Below the pieces are notes generated by a model. That model was not told the DNA's origin. It searched no databases and was given only the letters and a program-made list of their open reading frames with translations. The position numbers were made by a program, and so were the translations under genes. 64,000 nucleotides of DNA, from NCBI GenBank assembly GCA_035995205.1, contig DASYKS010000017.1, positions 124,001 to 188,000 on the forward strand, written 5' to 3'. Positions 18,210 through 25,804 of this stretch are shown here, piece after piece (position 1 is the first letter of the stretch; every line of letters starts with the position of its first letter). Source of the stretch: DASYKS01 sp035995205. Lineage in GTDB: Bacteria; Acidobacteriota; Thermoanaerobaculia; Multivoradales; UBA5704.

Positions 18210-19031
18210 ATGAGAACGCAGGCCGAAAAAGGAACCGACTTTCGCGCTCTCCACGAGCGGGACGGCGCTTTCATCATCCCCAATCCGTGGGACGTGGGCA
18301 CCGCCCGCCTACTCGCGTATTTGGGCTTCGAGGCGCTCGCCACGACCAGCGCCGGGTATTCGTTCTCGGTCGGGCGGCGGGACAACGTCACCGGCCGCGA
18401 CGAGATGATGGCGCACGTGGGGGGAATCGTTTCGGCCACCGATCTGCCCGTGAGCGCAGATCTCGAACATGGCTTCGGGGACGATCCGGCGACGGTCGCG
18501 GAGACGATTCGGATCGCCGCGGCGACGGGGCTGGTCGGCGGCTCGATCGAGGACTACACCCAGCGCACGGACGATCCGATCTACCCCCTTGGCATTGCGG
18601 TTGAGCGGGTGCGGGCCGCGGCGGAGGCTGCGCGTTCTCTCTCTTTTCCGTTCACCCTCACGGCTCGGGCCGAGAACTACCTGGTCGGCCGGCCCGATCT
18701 CAAAGACACGATCGCCCGTCTTCAGGCCTATCAGGAGGCGGGGGCCGACGTGCTCTATGCCCCCGGCCTGTCGAGCCGCGAGGACATCGCCACGGTGGTC
18801 CGTTCCGTCGATCGTCCGGTGAACGTGGTCATGGGGCTCCAAGGCGTGCAGCTGAGCCTCGCGGAGCTGTCCGAAATCGGCGTCAAGCGGGTGAGCGTCG
18901 GCAGCTCGCTCTCCCGCGCCGCCCTGGGAGCGTTTCTCCGCGCCGGCCGGGAGATGCGCCAGCACGGCACGTTCACCTTCGCGGAAGACGCCGTGCCCTA
19001 TCGAGAGATCAGCGCGATGTTCGAGGCCTGA
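18210..19031 (+). CDS. Isocitrate lyase/PEP mutase family enzyme
   Basis: A 273-residue (beta/alpha)8-barrel of the PEP mutase/ICL superfamily. Landmarks: FIIPNPWDVGTARLLAYLGFEALATTSAG, the metal-site segment PVSADLEHGFGDDP, GGSIEDYTQ and TARAENYL. The usual ICL signature KRCGH is absent and the length matches the short oxaloacetate-decarboxylase/2-methylisocitrate-lyase-like subgroup often annotated as carboxyvinyl-carboxyphosphonate phosphorylmutase-like. The reaction, cleavage or formation of C-C or P-C bonds of an alpha-oxo acid, cannot be fixed. The ATG at 18210 has GAGGAG six bases upstream; the frame is open further up but without a good start. Confidence 0.85.
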   Translation: MRTQAEKGTDFRALHERDGAFIIPNPWDVGTARLLAYLGFEALATTSAGYSFSVGRRDNVTGRDEMMAHVGGIVSATDLPVSADLEHGFGDDPATVAETIRIAAATGLVGGSIEDYTQRTDDPIYPLGIAVERVRAAAEAARSLSFPFTLTARAENYLVGRPDLKDTIARLQAYQEAGADVLYAPGLSSREDIATVVRSVDRPVNVVMGLQGVQLSLAELSEIGVKRVSVGSSLSRAALGAFLRAGREMRQHGTFTFAEDAVPYREISAMFEA

Positions 19032-19139
19032 TCTAACTTCTTCTCGATTCGAACGTCTAGGCTTGAGAGCCGGGCAGCCAGGCAGCCGGGCGCGGTGCCG
19101 GGCTATGATCGGCAGACTTTTTTCCTCTCTGGAGAAACC

Positions 19140-19631
19140 ATGCGAAAAACCCTGACCGTTGCCCTGCTGGTTCTTTGGACCGCGTCCACGCACGCCCAGC
19201 AACCTGGCGAATCGGCCACGCCGACAGTGAGCTCGCACGAACAGGCGGTGATCGAGCTGTTCGATGTCATGGATGTGAAGCAGATTATGGTCGGCAGCTC
19301 GATCGCCGCGATCGATTCTCAGATCGCCGGCAACCCAGAGATCGCTCCCTATCGAGACGTCATGATTGAGTGGGCGACCCGGGTCTTGACTTGGGAGAAC
19401 ATGGGGCCGCCGCTGATCAAGGTGTATCTCGAAACGTTCAACGAAGCGGAGGTGCGGGAGATGGCTGCTTTCTACCGTACCCCGGCTGGCCGGAAGGCTT
19501 TGATCAAGCTGCCCGAGTTGACGCAAAAGGCCACCGTGATCGGCATGGAGGTGGCCAAGGCGCACCAGGGCGAGCTCACGGAAAAGCTCAACGCCCGCAG
19601 GAAGGAGCTGGAGGGCGAGAAAAAGCCCTAG
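19140..19631 (+). CDS. Secreted DUF2059-family protein
   Basis: A 163-residue protein with a signal peptide (MRKTLTVALLVLWTASTHA, cleavage before QQP). The mature helical domain matches the DUF2059 pattern: a first helix VIELFDVMDVKQIM, then EVREMAAFYRTPAGRKALIKLPEL, the conserved FYRTPAGRKAL motif. The family is periplasmic or exported and of unknown role. A Lys/Glu-rich tail ends the protein. The gene converges on the ADOP permease gene, with a 4-bp gap. Confidence 0.85.
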   Translation: MRKTLTVALLVLWTASTHAQQPGESATPTVSSHEQAVIELFDVMDVKQIMVGSSIAAIDSQIAGNPEIAPYRDVMIEWATRVLTWENMGPPLIKVYLETFNEAEVREMAAFYRTPAGRKALIKLPELTQKATVIGMEVAKAHQGELTEKLNARRKELEGEKKP

Positions 19632-19635
19632 GGGT

Positions 19636-22068
19636 TCACTCGTTGCGCAGCACCTCGGCCGGATCGACCGCGAGCGCGCGACGGGTCGGCACGAACGCCG
19701 CAAGCAGCATCGCCCCTCCCAGGAGGACGATCCCGAAGACGATCAGCCTGAGATCGACTTCGGCGACGCCGCGTAGGAGTCCCGCGATCGCCTGGCCGGC
19801 GAAGGCGGAAAGGACCGCTCCCGCAGCGAGGCCGATCGCCGTCAGGCGGAGCGCCTGGCCGAGGGTGAGGCCGAGCACGTCGCGCTTCGTGGCGCCTAGC
19901 GCCACGCGGACGCCGATCTCCTGACGCCGGAGGTTGATCCGATAGGCCATCACGGCGTAGACGCCCGAGACCGCCAGGATCACGCCGAAGAACGCGAAGG
20001 CCGCCATCACCGCCGCGGCGTATTGCAGCCCGATCGTCGCCTCGGAGATCGAGCGCCGCATACTGCTGACGTCGTAGATCGGCTGATAGGGGTCGATGTC
20101 GATCAGCGCCTTCCTCACCTCGCGGCCCATCGCCTCGGGCTCGCCGCGGGTTTTGATCGCGAACGTGAGCCGGAGGCGCGGCTTTTGTTCGAGCGGCTGG
20201 AAGAACGTCGGATAGTTGCGCCGGGTGAACCACTGGTGGATGTGATCGCCCGCGACTCCGACCACGGTGAGCCAAGGCTCGCCCTCCTCGCCGGCCCGGA
20301 ACTTCTTGCCCAGAGGATCGCGCCCGGGCCAGTACCGCTCGGCCATCGAACGGCTGATCACGGCGACCGGCAGCGAATCCGAACCATCGGAAGCCGCGAT
20401 TCCACGGCCGGCGAGAATCGGCATGCCGAGCGTCTCGAAGTAGCGCGACGAGACCATCCGTCCGTCCACCTGCGGCGGGTCGCTCTTGTCCGGCTCCGGC
20501 TCTCCGGCGATCGCCACCGGATAGCTGTTGTTGTTGCCGGTCGCGGGCAGCAGGTTGGCCGCCGCGACGGATTCCACTCCCGGCAGGGTGGAGAGCCGGG
20601 CGATCGCCGCACGGGCGAACGCGCGCCGCGAGGCGTCGTCGGCGTAGCGAGATTCGACGAGCGTCGTCCGGAGCATCAGCAGCCGGTCGGGGTCGTAGCC
20701 CTGTGGCCCGTGGAGCAGCCGGTTGGCGCCGCGGACGCAGAGCGTGGCCGACACCAGAAGTACTAGGCCGGCCGCGACCTCGACGATGACGAGCACGCTC
20801 CGCCCGCGCTGGGCGCCGACCCCCGACCCGCCGCGCCGGTCCTGGCGCAGCGCGCCGCCGAGCCGCGAGCCGGAGGAGCGCAGGGCGGGCCAAACGCTGA
20901 ACGCGAGGACCGAGAACAGCGCAAGACCCAGGGTGAAGGCGAAGATCCGTCCGTCCAGCCCCAGGCGCTCCCAGCCGTAGATGAACTTGCGGATCGAGGC
21001 CGGCATCGCGTCGCGCATCACGCGGATCGCGAGGGCGGCGATCGGCAGGGAAAGGAGGGCGCCGGCGATCGCCACGAACGCGCCCTCGGCGAGCAGAGTG
21101 AGCATCCTGCGCGACCGGCTCGCGCCGAGCGCTTCGAGCACCGCGAGGTCACGCTGGCGCTCGGAGCCGCGGGCGAGCATCAGGTTCGCGAGATTGACCC
21201 AGGCGATCAGCAGCACGAATCCCGCCGCGGCCTGCCAGAGGCCGAGGATCGACGGCGTCCCCGCGTCCTGGAGGCCCACGGTCAGGGTTTCGAGGAGAGC
21301 GCCGCGGCCGGCGTTGGTGTCGGGATACCGGGAGCGCAGGCTCGCCGCGACGACCTCGAAGCGGGCCGCCGCGGTCGCGAGCGTCACTCCGGGGGCCAGC
21401 CGGCCGAACGCACCGAGGTAGTGATCCTCGCGGCTCGCGGCCTCCTCGGGAGAGAGGACGAGCGTCGACCAGATCTCGGTCCCCTCGGGGAAGTTGAACC
21501 CGGGCCGGGCGACGCCGATCACCTGGTAACTATGGTCATTGACCGAAAGGGGGCGGCCGATGATTCCCGAATCGGTCCCGAGCCTCCGCCAGAGCGAATC
21601 GCTGATCACGACGCTGTCGGAGTCGACCGGAGCGCTCGAAGCGGTCCCCTTTGCCGCGAGGAAGAATCGTCCGAGCGCGGGCTCGACGCGCAGCACGCGG
21701 AAGAGGTCGGGCGAGACCTGGGTGCCGAGAACCTTCTCCGGGCCGTCGGCGCCGATCAAATTCGCGTTCCACCCGGAGTAGGCGACTAGGTTTTCAAGGA
21801 TGCCTTGGGCCTCGCGTTGGAAATCGAAGAAGTTCGCCGGCGCGACGTTCGCCTTGTCGAAGTCTTCGCGCGCCGTCTTCTCCGACAAGAGGACCAGCCG
21901 GTCGACGTCGGGAAATACGAACGGGCGCAGAACCAGCCGGTCGAGCACGCCGAAAATCGCCGCGTTGACCCCCAAACCGACGGCCAGGGTGAGGATCATC
22001 ACCAGGGCTGCCCCCGGCCGTTTGATCAGGGAACGGATTGCGAGCCGGGCGTCGAGCAGGAAATTCAT
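19636..22068 (-). CDS. ADOP-type ABC transporter permease (duplicated MacB/FtsX-like)
   Basis: An 810-residue membrane protein of the acidobacterial duplicated orphan permease type. It contains two FtsX-like permease modules, each with an N-terminal membrane helix (the first: LRAL-like DARLAIRSLIKRPGAALVMILTLAVG), a large periplasmic MacB_PCD domain (first module with VAPANFFDFQ; second with YPVAIAGEP region) and three C-terminal helices. The last segment is VAFVPTRRALAVDPAEVLRNE-like, the family hallmark. No ATPase gene is adjacent, hence orphan. Such systems may export lipoproteins, peptides or drugs by mechanotransmission. Start at the ATG at 22066-22068, with GGAGG nine bases upstream. 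Confidence 0.9.
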   Translation of the reverse strand: MNFLLDARLAIRSLIKRPGAALVMILTLAVGLGVNAAIFGVLDRLVLRPFVFPDVDRLVLLSEKTAREDFDKANVAPANFFDFQREAQGILENLVAYSGWNANLIGADGPEKVLGTQVSPDLFRVLRVEPALGRFFLAAKGTASSAPVDSDSVVISDSLWRRLGTDSGIIGRPLSVNDHSYQVIGVARPGFNFPEGTEIWSTLVLSPEEAASREDHYLGAFGRLAPGVTLATAAARFEVVAASLRSRYPDTNAGRGALLETLTVGLQDAGTPSILGLWQAAAGFVLLIAWVNLANLMLARGSERQRDLAVLEALGASRSRRMLTLLAEGAFVAIAGALLSLPIAALAIRVMRDAMPASIRKFIYGWERLGLDGRIFAFTLGLALFSVLAFSVWPALRSSGSRLGGALRQDRRGGSGVGAQRGRSVLVIVEVAAGLVLLVSATLCVRGANRLLHGPQGYDPDRLLMLRTTLVESRYADDASRRAFARAAIARLSTLPGVESVAAANLLPATGNNNSYPVAIAGEPEPDKSDPPQVDGRMVSSRYFETLGMPILAGRGIAASDGSDSLPVAVISRSMAERYWPGRDPLGKKFRAGEEGEPWLTVVGVAGDHIHQWFTRRNYPTFFQPLEQKPRLRLTFAIKTRGEPEAMGREVRKALIDIDPYQPIYDVSSMRRSISEATIGLQYAAAVMAAFAFFGVILAVSGVYAVMAYRINLRRQEIGVRVALGATKRDVLGLTLGQALRLTAIGLAAGAVLSAFAGQAIAGLLRGVAEVDLRLIVFGIVLLGGAMLLAAFVPTRRALAVDPAEVLRNE

Positions 22069-22181
22069 CCGAGAGATCCTCCGCGGGCAAGGCCGTCGAA
22101 CGCGAGTCGTTGCCAAGAGCTACGCATTCGGAGGAGGAGAGTTTCGGAGGCGATTTCGGGCGTTCCCTCGCCTCGGATCAG

Positions 22182-22223
22182 CAAAAAATGCCGACGGCGG
22201 TGCAGATCGCACCGCCGTCGGCA
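22182..22223 (-). terminator. Rho-independent terminator after the DUF6600 gene
   Basis: TGCCGACGGCGGTGC at 22189-22203 is perfectly complementary to GCACCGCCGTCGGCA at 22209-22223, with a 5-base loop. Read on the minus strand, the 15-bp stem runs into TTTTTT (22183-22188), 30 bp after the DUF6600 stop. Confidence 0.93.
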
Positions 22224-22252
22224 AGAGGTGGTCAGAGAGTTCGAAGTGCGGC

Positions 22253-23608
22253 TTAGCCGCCGTGGCCTTGGCCATGCGGTTTCTGCTGTCCGCCGTTGCC
22301 GCCACCACCACCTCCGCCGTGCGGCCGACGCGGTTTGGCCTCGGGGCGCTGCTGCCGCTCCCTAGGCTGCGGACGAGCATTGGGCCGGTTGTCGGACCGC
22401 GGTTGCGGGCGGCTCACCTCGGGAGTGGGTCGTGTCCGGGGCCGATTCACCTGCGGCGGCTCAGGCCGGTTCCGGGGCTTTTCCACCTGCTGCGGCTCTG
22501 GCCGGTGCTGCGGCCGGGTTTGGACCGGAGGCCGCGCGTTCGGACGATCCGCGGGCTCGGGCCTGTGAGGCCGGGCTTGCGGCCGGGTCTGAACCGGAGG
22601 CCGATTGTTGGGACGCTCCGAGGGTTTGGCGATGGGCTTCGGCCGAGATTCCGGCCTCGCCGGCGCGACCTGGTTCCGGCGCTCCGGGGCGCGAGGTTGC
22701 GGTCTCGCCTCCGGACGGCGGGTGATCCGGGTGTCGGGCCGCGCCTCGGGCTGTCGGGCTCTGCCCTGCTCCCGGCCACGACCCACTCCCGGCCGCACTC
22801 CGGCGTCGTTGCGAACGGCGACATTGATCGCGCGAAGCTTCGCGGACGGCGGCCGGTAGACCCGGAGCTGATCCCTCGCGACTCCGGCCGAGCCGCGGCT
22901 GTTCACTTCCGCGACTCGGAAGCGTGGCACCTTGTGCCGCGTCGCGCGCTCGATGTTGGTGACCGAGATACCGCGGTTGATCACCCGGTTGTTGATCACC
23001 GAATAATCCGTCACGTTGCGCGCCCGGCGCCAGAGATCCTGGTTGCGCGTCCGCGGCACGGCGTAGCGGCCGACCCGCGGCTCCAGGAAACCGCGCTCGG
23101 AGACGAAGAGGTAATCGCGCGGTTGAATCACGGCGCTCAAGGAGAGCCCGCCGAGACGAATGCCCACGCTGTAGTCGAACCCGACCTGCGGCGGCAGCGG
23201 AGCCCATCCGACATAGCCGCCGCCGTACTGCCAGGAGACCCAAGCCGGAGCCCAGACCGTGCCCGGAATCCAGATCCAGCCGTAGTGAGGATCGAAGGCC
23301 CAGCGGCCGTAGTGATAGGTCGCCCAGCCGAACGGCTCGTCCGACGCCCAGGTCCAGCCGTAGTCGCTGTCGACCCAACGGCCATCGGAATACGGACGCC
23401 AATCCGACCCGACGTGGCGAGGACACCAAGCCGAACCGTATTGCGAATCGTCCACCCAGTCCCCATACGGGGACAGCTCGTCGTAGTAGAGGCCGACATC
23501 CGCTCGCGCAGAGACGTGATCCGCCCGTGCGGGAAGCGCGGTCAGTCCAGCTGACAGGACGATGACTCCTAGGAGCACCGCCGTAAAAGTCCATTGTTGT
23601 CTGTTCAT
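22253..23608 (-). CDS. Secreted DUF6600-like (YXWGXW-type) protein with Pro/Arg-rich tail
   Basis: A 451-residue protein with a signal peptide (FTAVLLGVIVLSAGLTALPARA, cleaved before DHV). Residues 40-200 are rich in aromatic motifs: YDELSPYGDWVD, YGWTWASDEPFGWATYHYGRW, YGWIWIPGTVWAPAWVSWQY and GGYVGWAPLPP, the pattern of DUF6600 surface proteins. From about residue 265 the protein is low complexity (RPEARPQ, RPNNRPPVQTRPQARP) and ends with a glycine run and HGQGHGG. The tail is strongly basic and unlikely to fold. An envelope-bound or extracellular role is likely; function unknown. It has its own terminator and an AAGGAGGACACG-type ribosome site directly upstream of the ATG. Confidence 0.82.
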   Translation of the reverse strand: MNRQQWTFTAVLLGVIVLSAGLTALPARADHVSARADVGLYYDELSPYGDWVDDSQYGSAWCPRHVGSDWRPYSDGRWVDSDYGWTWASDEPFGWATYHYGRWAFDPHYGWIWIPGTVWAPAWVSWQYGGGYVGWAPLPPQVGFDYSVGIRLGGLSLSAVIQPRDYLFVSERGFLEPRVGRYAVPRTRNQDLWRRARNVTDYSVINNRVINRGISVTNIERATRHKVPRFRVAEVNSRGSAGVARDQLRVYRPPSAKLRAINVAVRNDAGVRPGVGRGREQGRARQPEARPDTRITRRPEARPQPRAPERRNQVAPARPESRPKPIAKPSERPNNRPPVQTRPQARPHRPEPADRPNARPPVQTRPQHRPEPQQVEKPRNRPEPPQVNRPRTRPTPEVSRPQPRSDNRPNARPQPRERQQRPEAKPRRPHGGGGGGGNGGQQKPHGQGHGG

Positions 23609-23707
23609 CGTGTCCTCCTTCGGTGGCGGCGAAACGGAATGGAATGCGGAGTGGAGGCCGCCACGGAGGGGGTATAGAGCAGGGTTCGTGCCACGAGGGC
23701 TCTCGAT

Positions 23708-24502
23708 CTATCCGACGACCCTCCGCACGAGATCGACGACCGCGGCCGTCGTCGCGTCCGGTCGATCCTTCTGCGGCGCATGACCGCATGAAACCAGGAC
23801 CAAGGAGGTATACGGCCCGCGCACGCCGCGCTCGATCGCTTCGATCTGCGCGAGCGTGCCGTAGGGATCGGTCTCGCTCTGCACGACGAGGACTGGAACT
23901 TCGATCCCGGGTAGGTACTCTTCGAGGTTCCAGTCACGAAAGCCGGGATCGAGCCAGGCGCGGTTCCAGCCCCAGAACGCGCCGTCGACGTTCTCGCCGT
24001 GATGCCTCGCGAGCCGGTCGCGGAGATCCCCGTGAAGGTAGGCCTCGCGGGCGAGCGTGATCGCTTCAACCGAGATGTCCTCGCAGAAGACGTGCGGCGC
24101 GAGCAGAGCCAAACCAAGCAGCCGCGGCGAGCCCTCCCGCTTCGAGATCGGACTTCCCGCGTAGATCAACGCGATCGAGGCGCCGTCGCTATGCCCCAGC
24201 AGGATCGCGTCGCGCACACCCGCGGCGGCGAGAACCTCCGGCAGCGAATGGAGTGCCTCGTCGTGCATGTAGCGCAGCGGCCGTGGCGGCACGACCGGAT
24301 CGGAGGCGCCGTACCCCCACCGGCTGTAGACGAGCACGCCGAGGCCTGTCTCTTTCGCGAGCAGCGCCGGCCAATCCCGCCACCCGGCGACGCAGCCGAG
24401 CCCCTCGTGCAGCATCACGATTGTCGGCGCGGCGTCCGGCGCGGGGCCGTGCCAGACGGCCTCCAGGCGATGGTCGGCAGCAGTGAGAGGAAATGGTTTC
24501 AT
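23708..24502 (-). CDS. Alpha/beta hydrolase
   Basis: A 264-residue alpha/beta-hydrolase. The nucleophile elbow is LLGHSDGASIAL (Ser of GHSDG), preceded by the oxyanion-hole region IVMLHEGLGCVAGW, and followed by the acid-bearing VLVVQSETDPYGT and the catalytic His of SCGHAPQKD. An insertion containing HVFCEDISVEAITLAREAY forms the cap. No signal peptide; probably cytosolic esterase or C-C hydrolase of unknown substrate. The frame continues upstream, but the ATG at 24500-24502 begins the typical N-terminus. Confidence 0.85.
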   Translation of the reverse strand: MKPFPLTAADHRLEAVWHGPAPDAAPTIVMLHEGLGCVAGWRDWPALLAKETGLGVLVYSRWGYGASDPVVPPRPLRYMHDEALHSLPEVLAAAGVRDAILLGHSDGASIALIYAGSPISKREGSPRLLGLALLAPHVFCEDISVEAITLAREAYLHGDLRDRLARHHGENVDGAFWGWNRAWLDPGFRDWNLEEYLPGIEVPVLVVQSETDPYGTLAQIEAIERGVRGPYTSLVLVSCGHAPQKDRPDATTAAVVDLVRRVVG

Positions 24503-24629
24503 GTTGGAAACTCGCCGGGAATCCCGGAGAAGAATTCGCCGAGCGCAGCGTTCCTCCCCCGGGCGGGGATGGGTTGGGGCCGGGGGTGAGGGCCGGTGCG
24601 GCAAGCCGCTACCGACCGGTCGGAAGGCG

Positions 24630-25034
24630 TCAAGCCGCCTTGGCCATACCATCCGCCCAGAGCTCGTGCAGGGCGCTCTGGATCAACGCCCGGCCGCGGC
24701 CCGGTTCCGCGGGGAGCGGCATGCGATCGCCCCAGCCGCCGCCGACGGTGACTTCCTGCCGGCCGTCGTCGAACTCTTCGATCTCCGACCAGTAGAGGCT
24801 GCCCAGGGTCGGGTCGTTGCGCCAGATCAGACGCTCCGAGGTCAACAGGCACCAGTGGAGCTCGTCGATGAAGCTGGCAAGCAATCCCTGCTCTTCCGCG
24901 CCGAGCGACGCGGCGAAGAGCATGCGGTCCCACGATTTTTGCGGCAGGCGATCGGGCGTGTTGGTCCGCTCCGTACCGCCCCCTTGCAGGAGAAGTAGTC
25001 TCTGGATGCGAAAAAAAAGCTCACCTCGGCACAT
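24630..25034 (-). CDS. Hypothetical protein with possible PH-like strand region
   Basis: A 134-residue reading frame on the minus strand. GGGAGG lies about ten bases before the ATG at 25032-25034. The middle segment LTSERLIWRNDPTLGSLYWSEIEEFDDG resembles the strand pattern of PH-like domains in short bacterial proteins, but I cannot assign a family. It follows the hydrolase gene's orientation and ends 127 bp before its start. A shorter product starting at the Met of MLFAASLGAEEQG is possible. Existence is supported by ribosome site and codon pattern rather than by known homology. Confidence 0.5.
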   Translation of the reverse strand: MCRGELFFRIQRLLLLQGGGTERTNTPDRLPQKSWDRMLFAASLGAEEQGLLASFIDELHWCLLTSERLIWRNDPTLGSLYWSEIEEFDDGRQEVTVGGGWGDRMPLPAEPGRGRALIQSALHELWADGMAKAA

Positions 25035-25110
25035 TCTTCAACGACCTCCCGGCGAACCGGACGCCTACGATGTCCGCCGTCTTTCAGATAGGCGCCGAAG
25101 CGCAAGCGAG

Positions 25111-25160
25111 TCGATCAAATCCCGATCCGTCCCGATCCATCACGGTTCATCCCAATGGGG
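25111..25160. repeat. Five degenerate 10-bp units upstream of the ECF sigma gene
   Basis: Units begin at 25111, 25121, 25131, 25141 and 25151 (tcgatcaaat, cccgatccgt, cccgatccat, cacggttcat, cccaatgggg). The middle two differ by one base; the outer ones are diverged. They end 39 bp before the sigma factor ATG, so they could overlap its promoter. Confidence 0.45.
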
Positions 25161-25198
25161 GGGAACTCTGGCGCGGCGGGCTTCGTATACTCAAAGTC

Positions 25199-25804
25199 AT
25201 GCCCATCGAAACGGCATCCGCGGAACGGTCGGTGACGGAGCTCCTGCACGCCTGGAGCGCGGGGGATCTCGACGCCGCGGAGTCCTGGGTGCCCGCGCTT
25301 TACGACGAGCTCCGGCGGCTCGCGGCGGCGCAGTTGCGCGGCGAGCGCGACGAGCACACCCTGGAGCCGACCGCGCTGGTCCACGAGGCGTATCTGCGGC
25401 TCGCCGAGCTGCGCGCGATCGACTGGCGCAACCGGAGCCATTTCTGCGCCATGGCCGGGCGGATGATGCGGCGCGTCCTGGTCGATCACGCGCGGAGCCT
25501 TGCGCGCGACAAGCGGGGCGGCGGGCGGGTGCGCGTTCTGCTGGAAGAGGCGGGCCTCGCGGCGCCCGCGCGCGAGCTGGATCTGATCGCGTTGGACGGG
25601 GCGCTCGAACGGCTGGCCGCGTTCGACCCGGAGGCGATCTCGGTGGTCGAGCTGCACACGTTCGGCGGTCTGACCCTGGAGGAGACGGCCGCCGCGCTCG
25701 ACCTTTCCTCGGCGACCGTCGTGCGCCGGTTCCGCGCCGCGAAAGCCTGGCTCTACCGCGAGCTCAAACCGCCGGGGCCGGCAGAGGCCGACCCTGGACG
25801 CTGA
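25199..25804 (+). CDS. ECF-type RNA polymerase sigma factor (TIGR02999-like)
   Basis: A 201-residue extracytoplasmic-function sigma factor. Region 2 includes LYDELRRLAAAQLRGER and HTLEPTALVHEAYLRLAEL with WRNRSHFCAMAGRMMRRVLVDHAR, the signature of the TIGR02999 group common in acidobacteria and planctomycetes. Region 4 is VVELHTFGGLTLEETAAALDLSSATVVRRFRAAKAWLYREL, the promoter-reading helix-turn-helix. There is no anti-sigma gene; instead the stop overlaps the start of a membrane Ser/Thr kinase gene, a pairing seen widely in these phyla that suggests control by phosphorylation. Confidence 0.92.
   Translation: MPIETASAERSVTELLHAWSAGDLDAAESWVPALYDELRRLAAAQLRGERDEHTLEPTALVHEAYLRLAELRAIDWRNRSHFCAMAGRMMRRVLVDHARSLARDKRGGGRVRVLLEEAGLAAPARELDLIALDGALERLAAFDPEAISVVELHTFGGLTLEETAAALDLSSATVVRRFRAAKAWLYRELKPPGPAEADPGR

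Noticed and set aside
24503..24629. GC-rich stretch between the hydrolase and the small hypothetical gene as a regulatory RNA or riboswitch
   Set aside because: It has G-runs reminiscent of common dispersed repeats but no recognisable conserved RNA fold.
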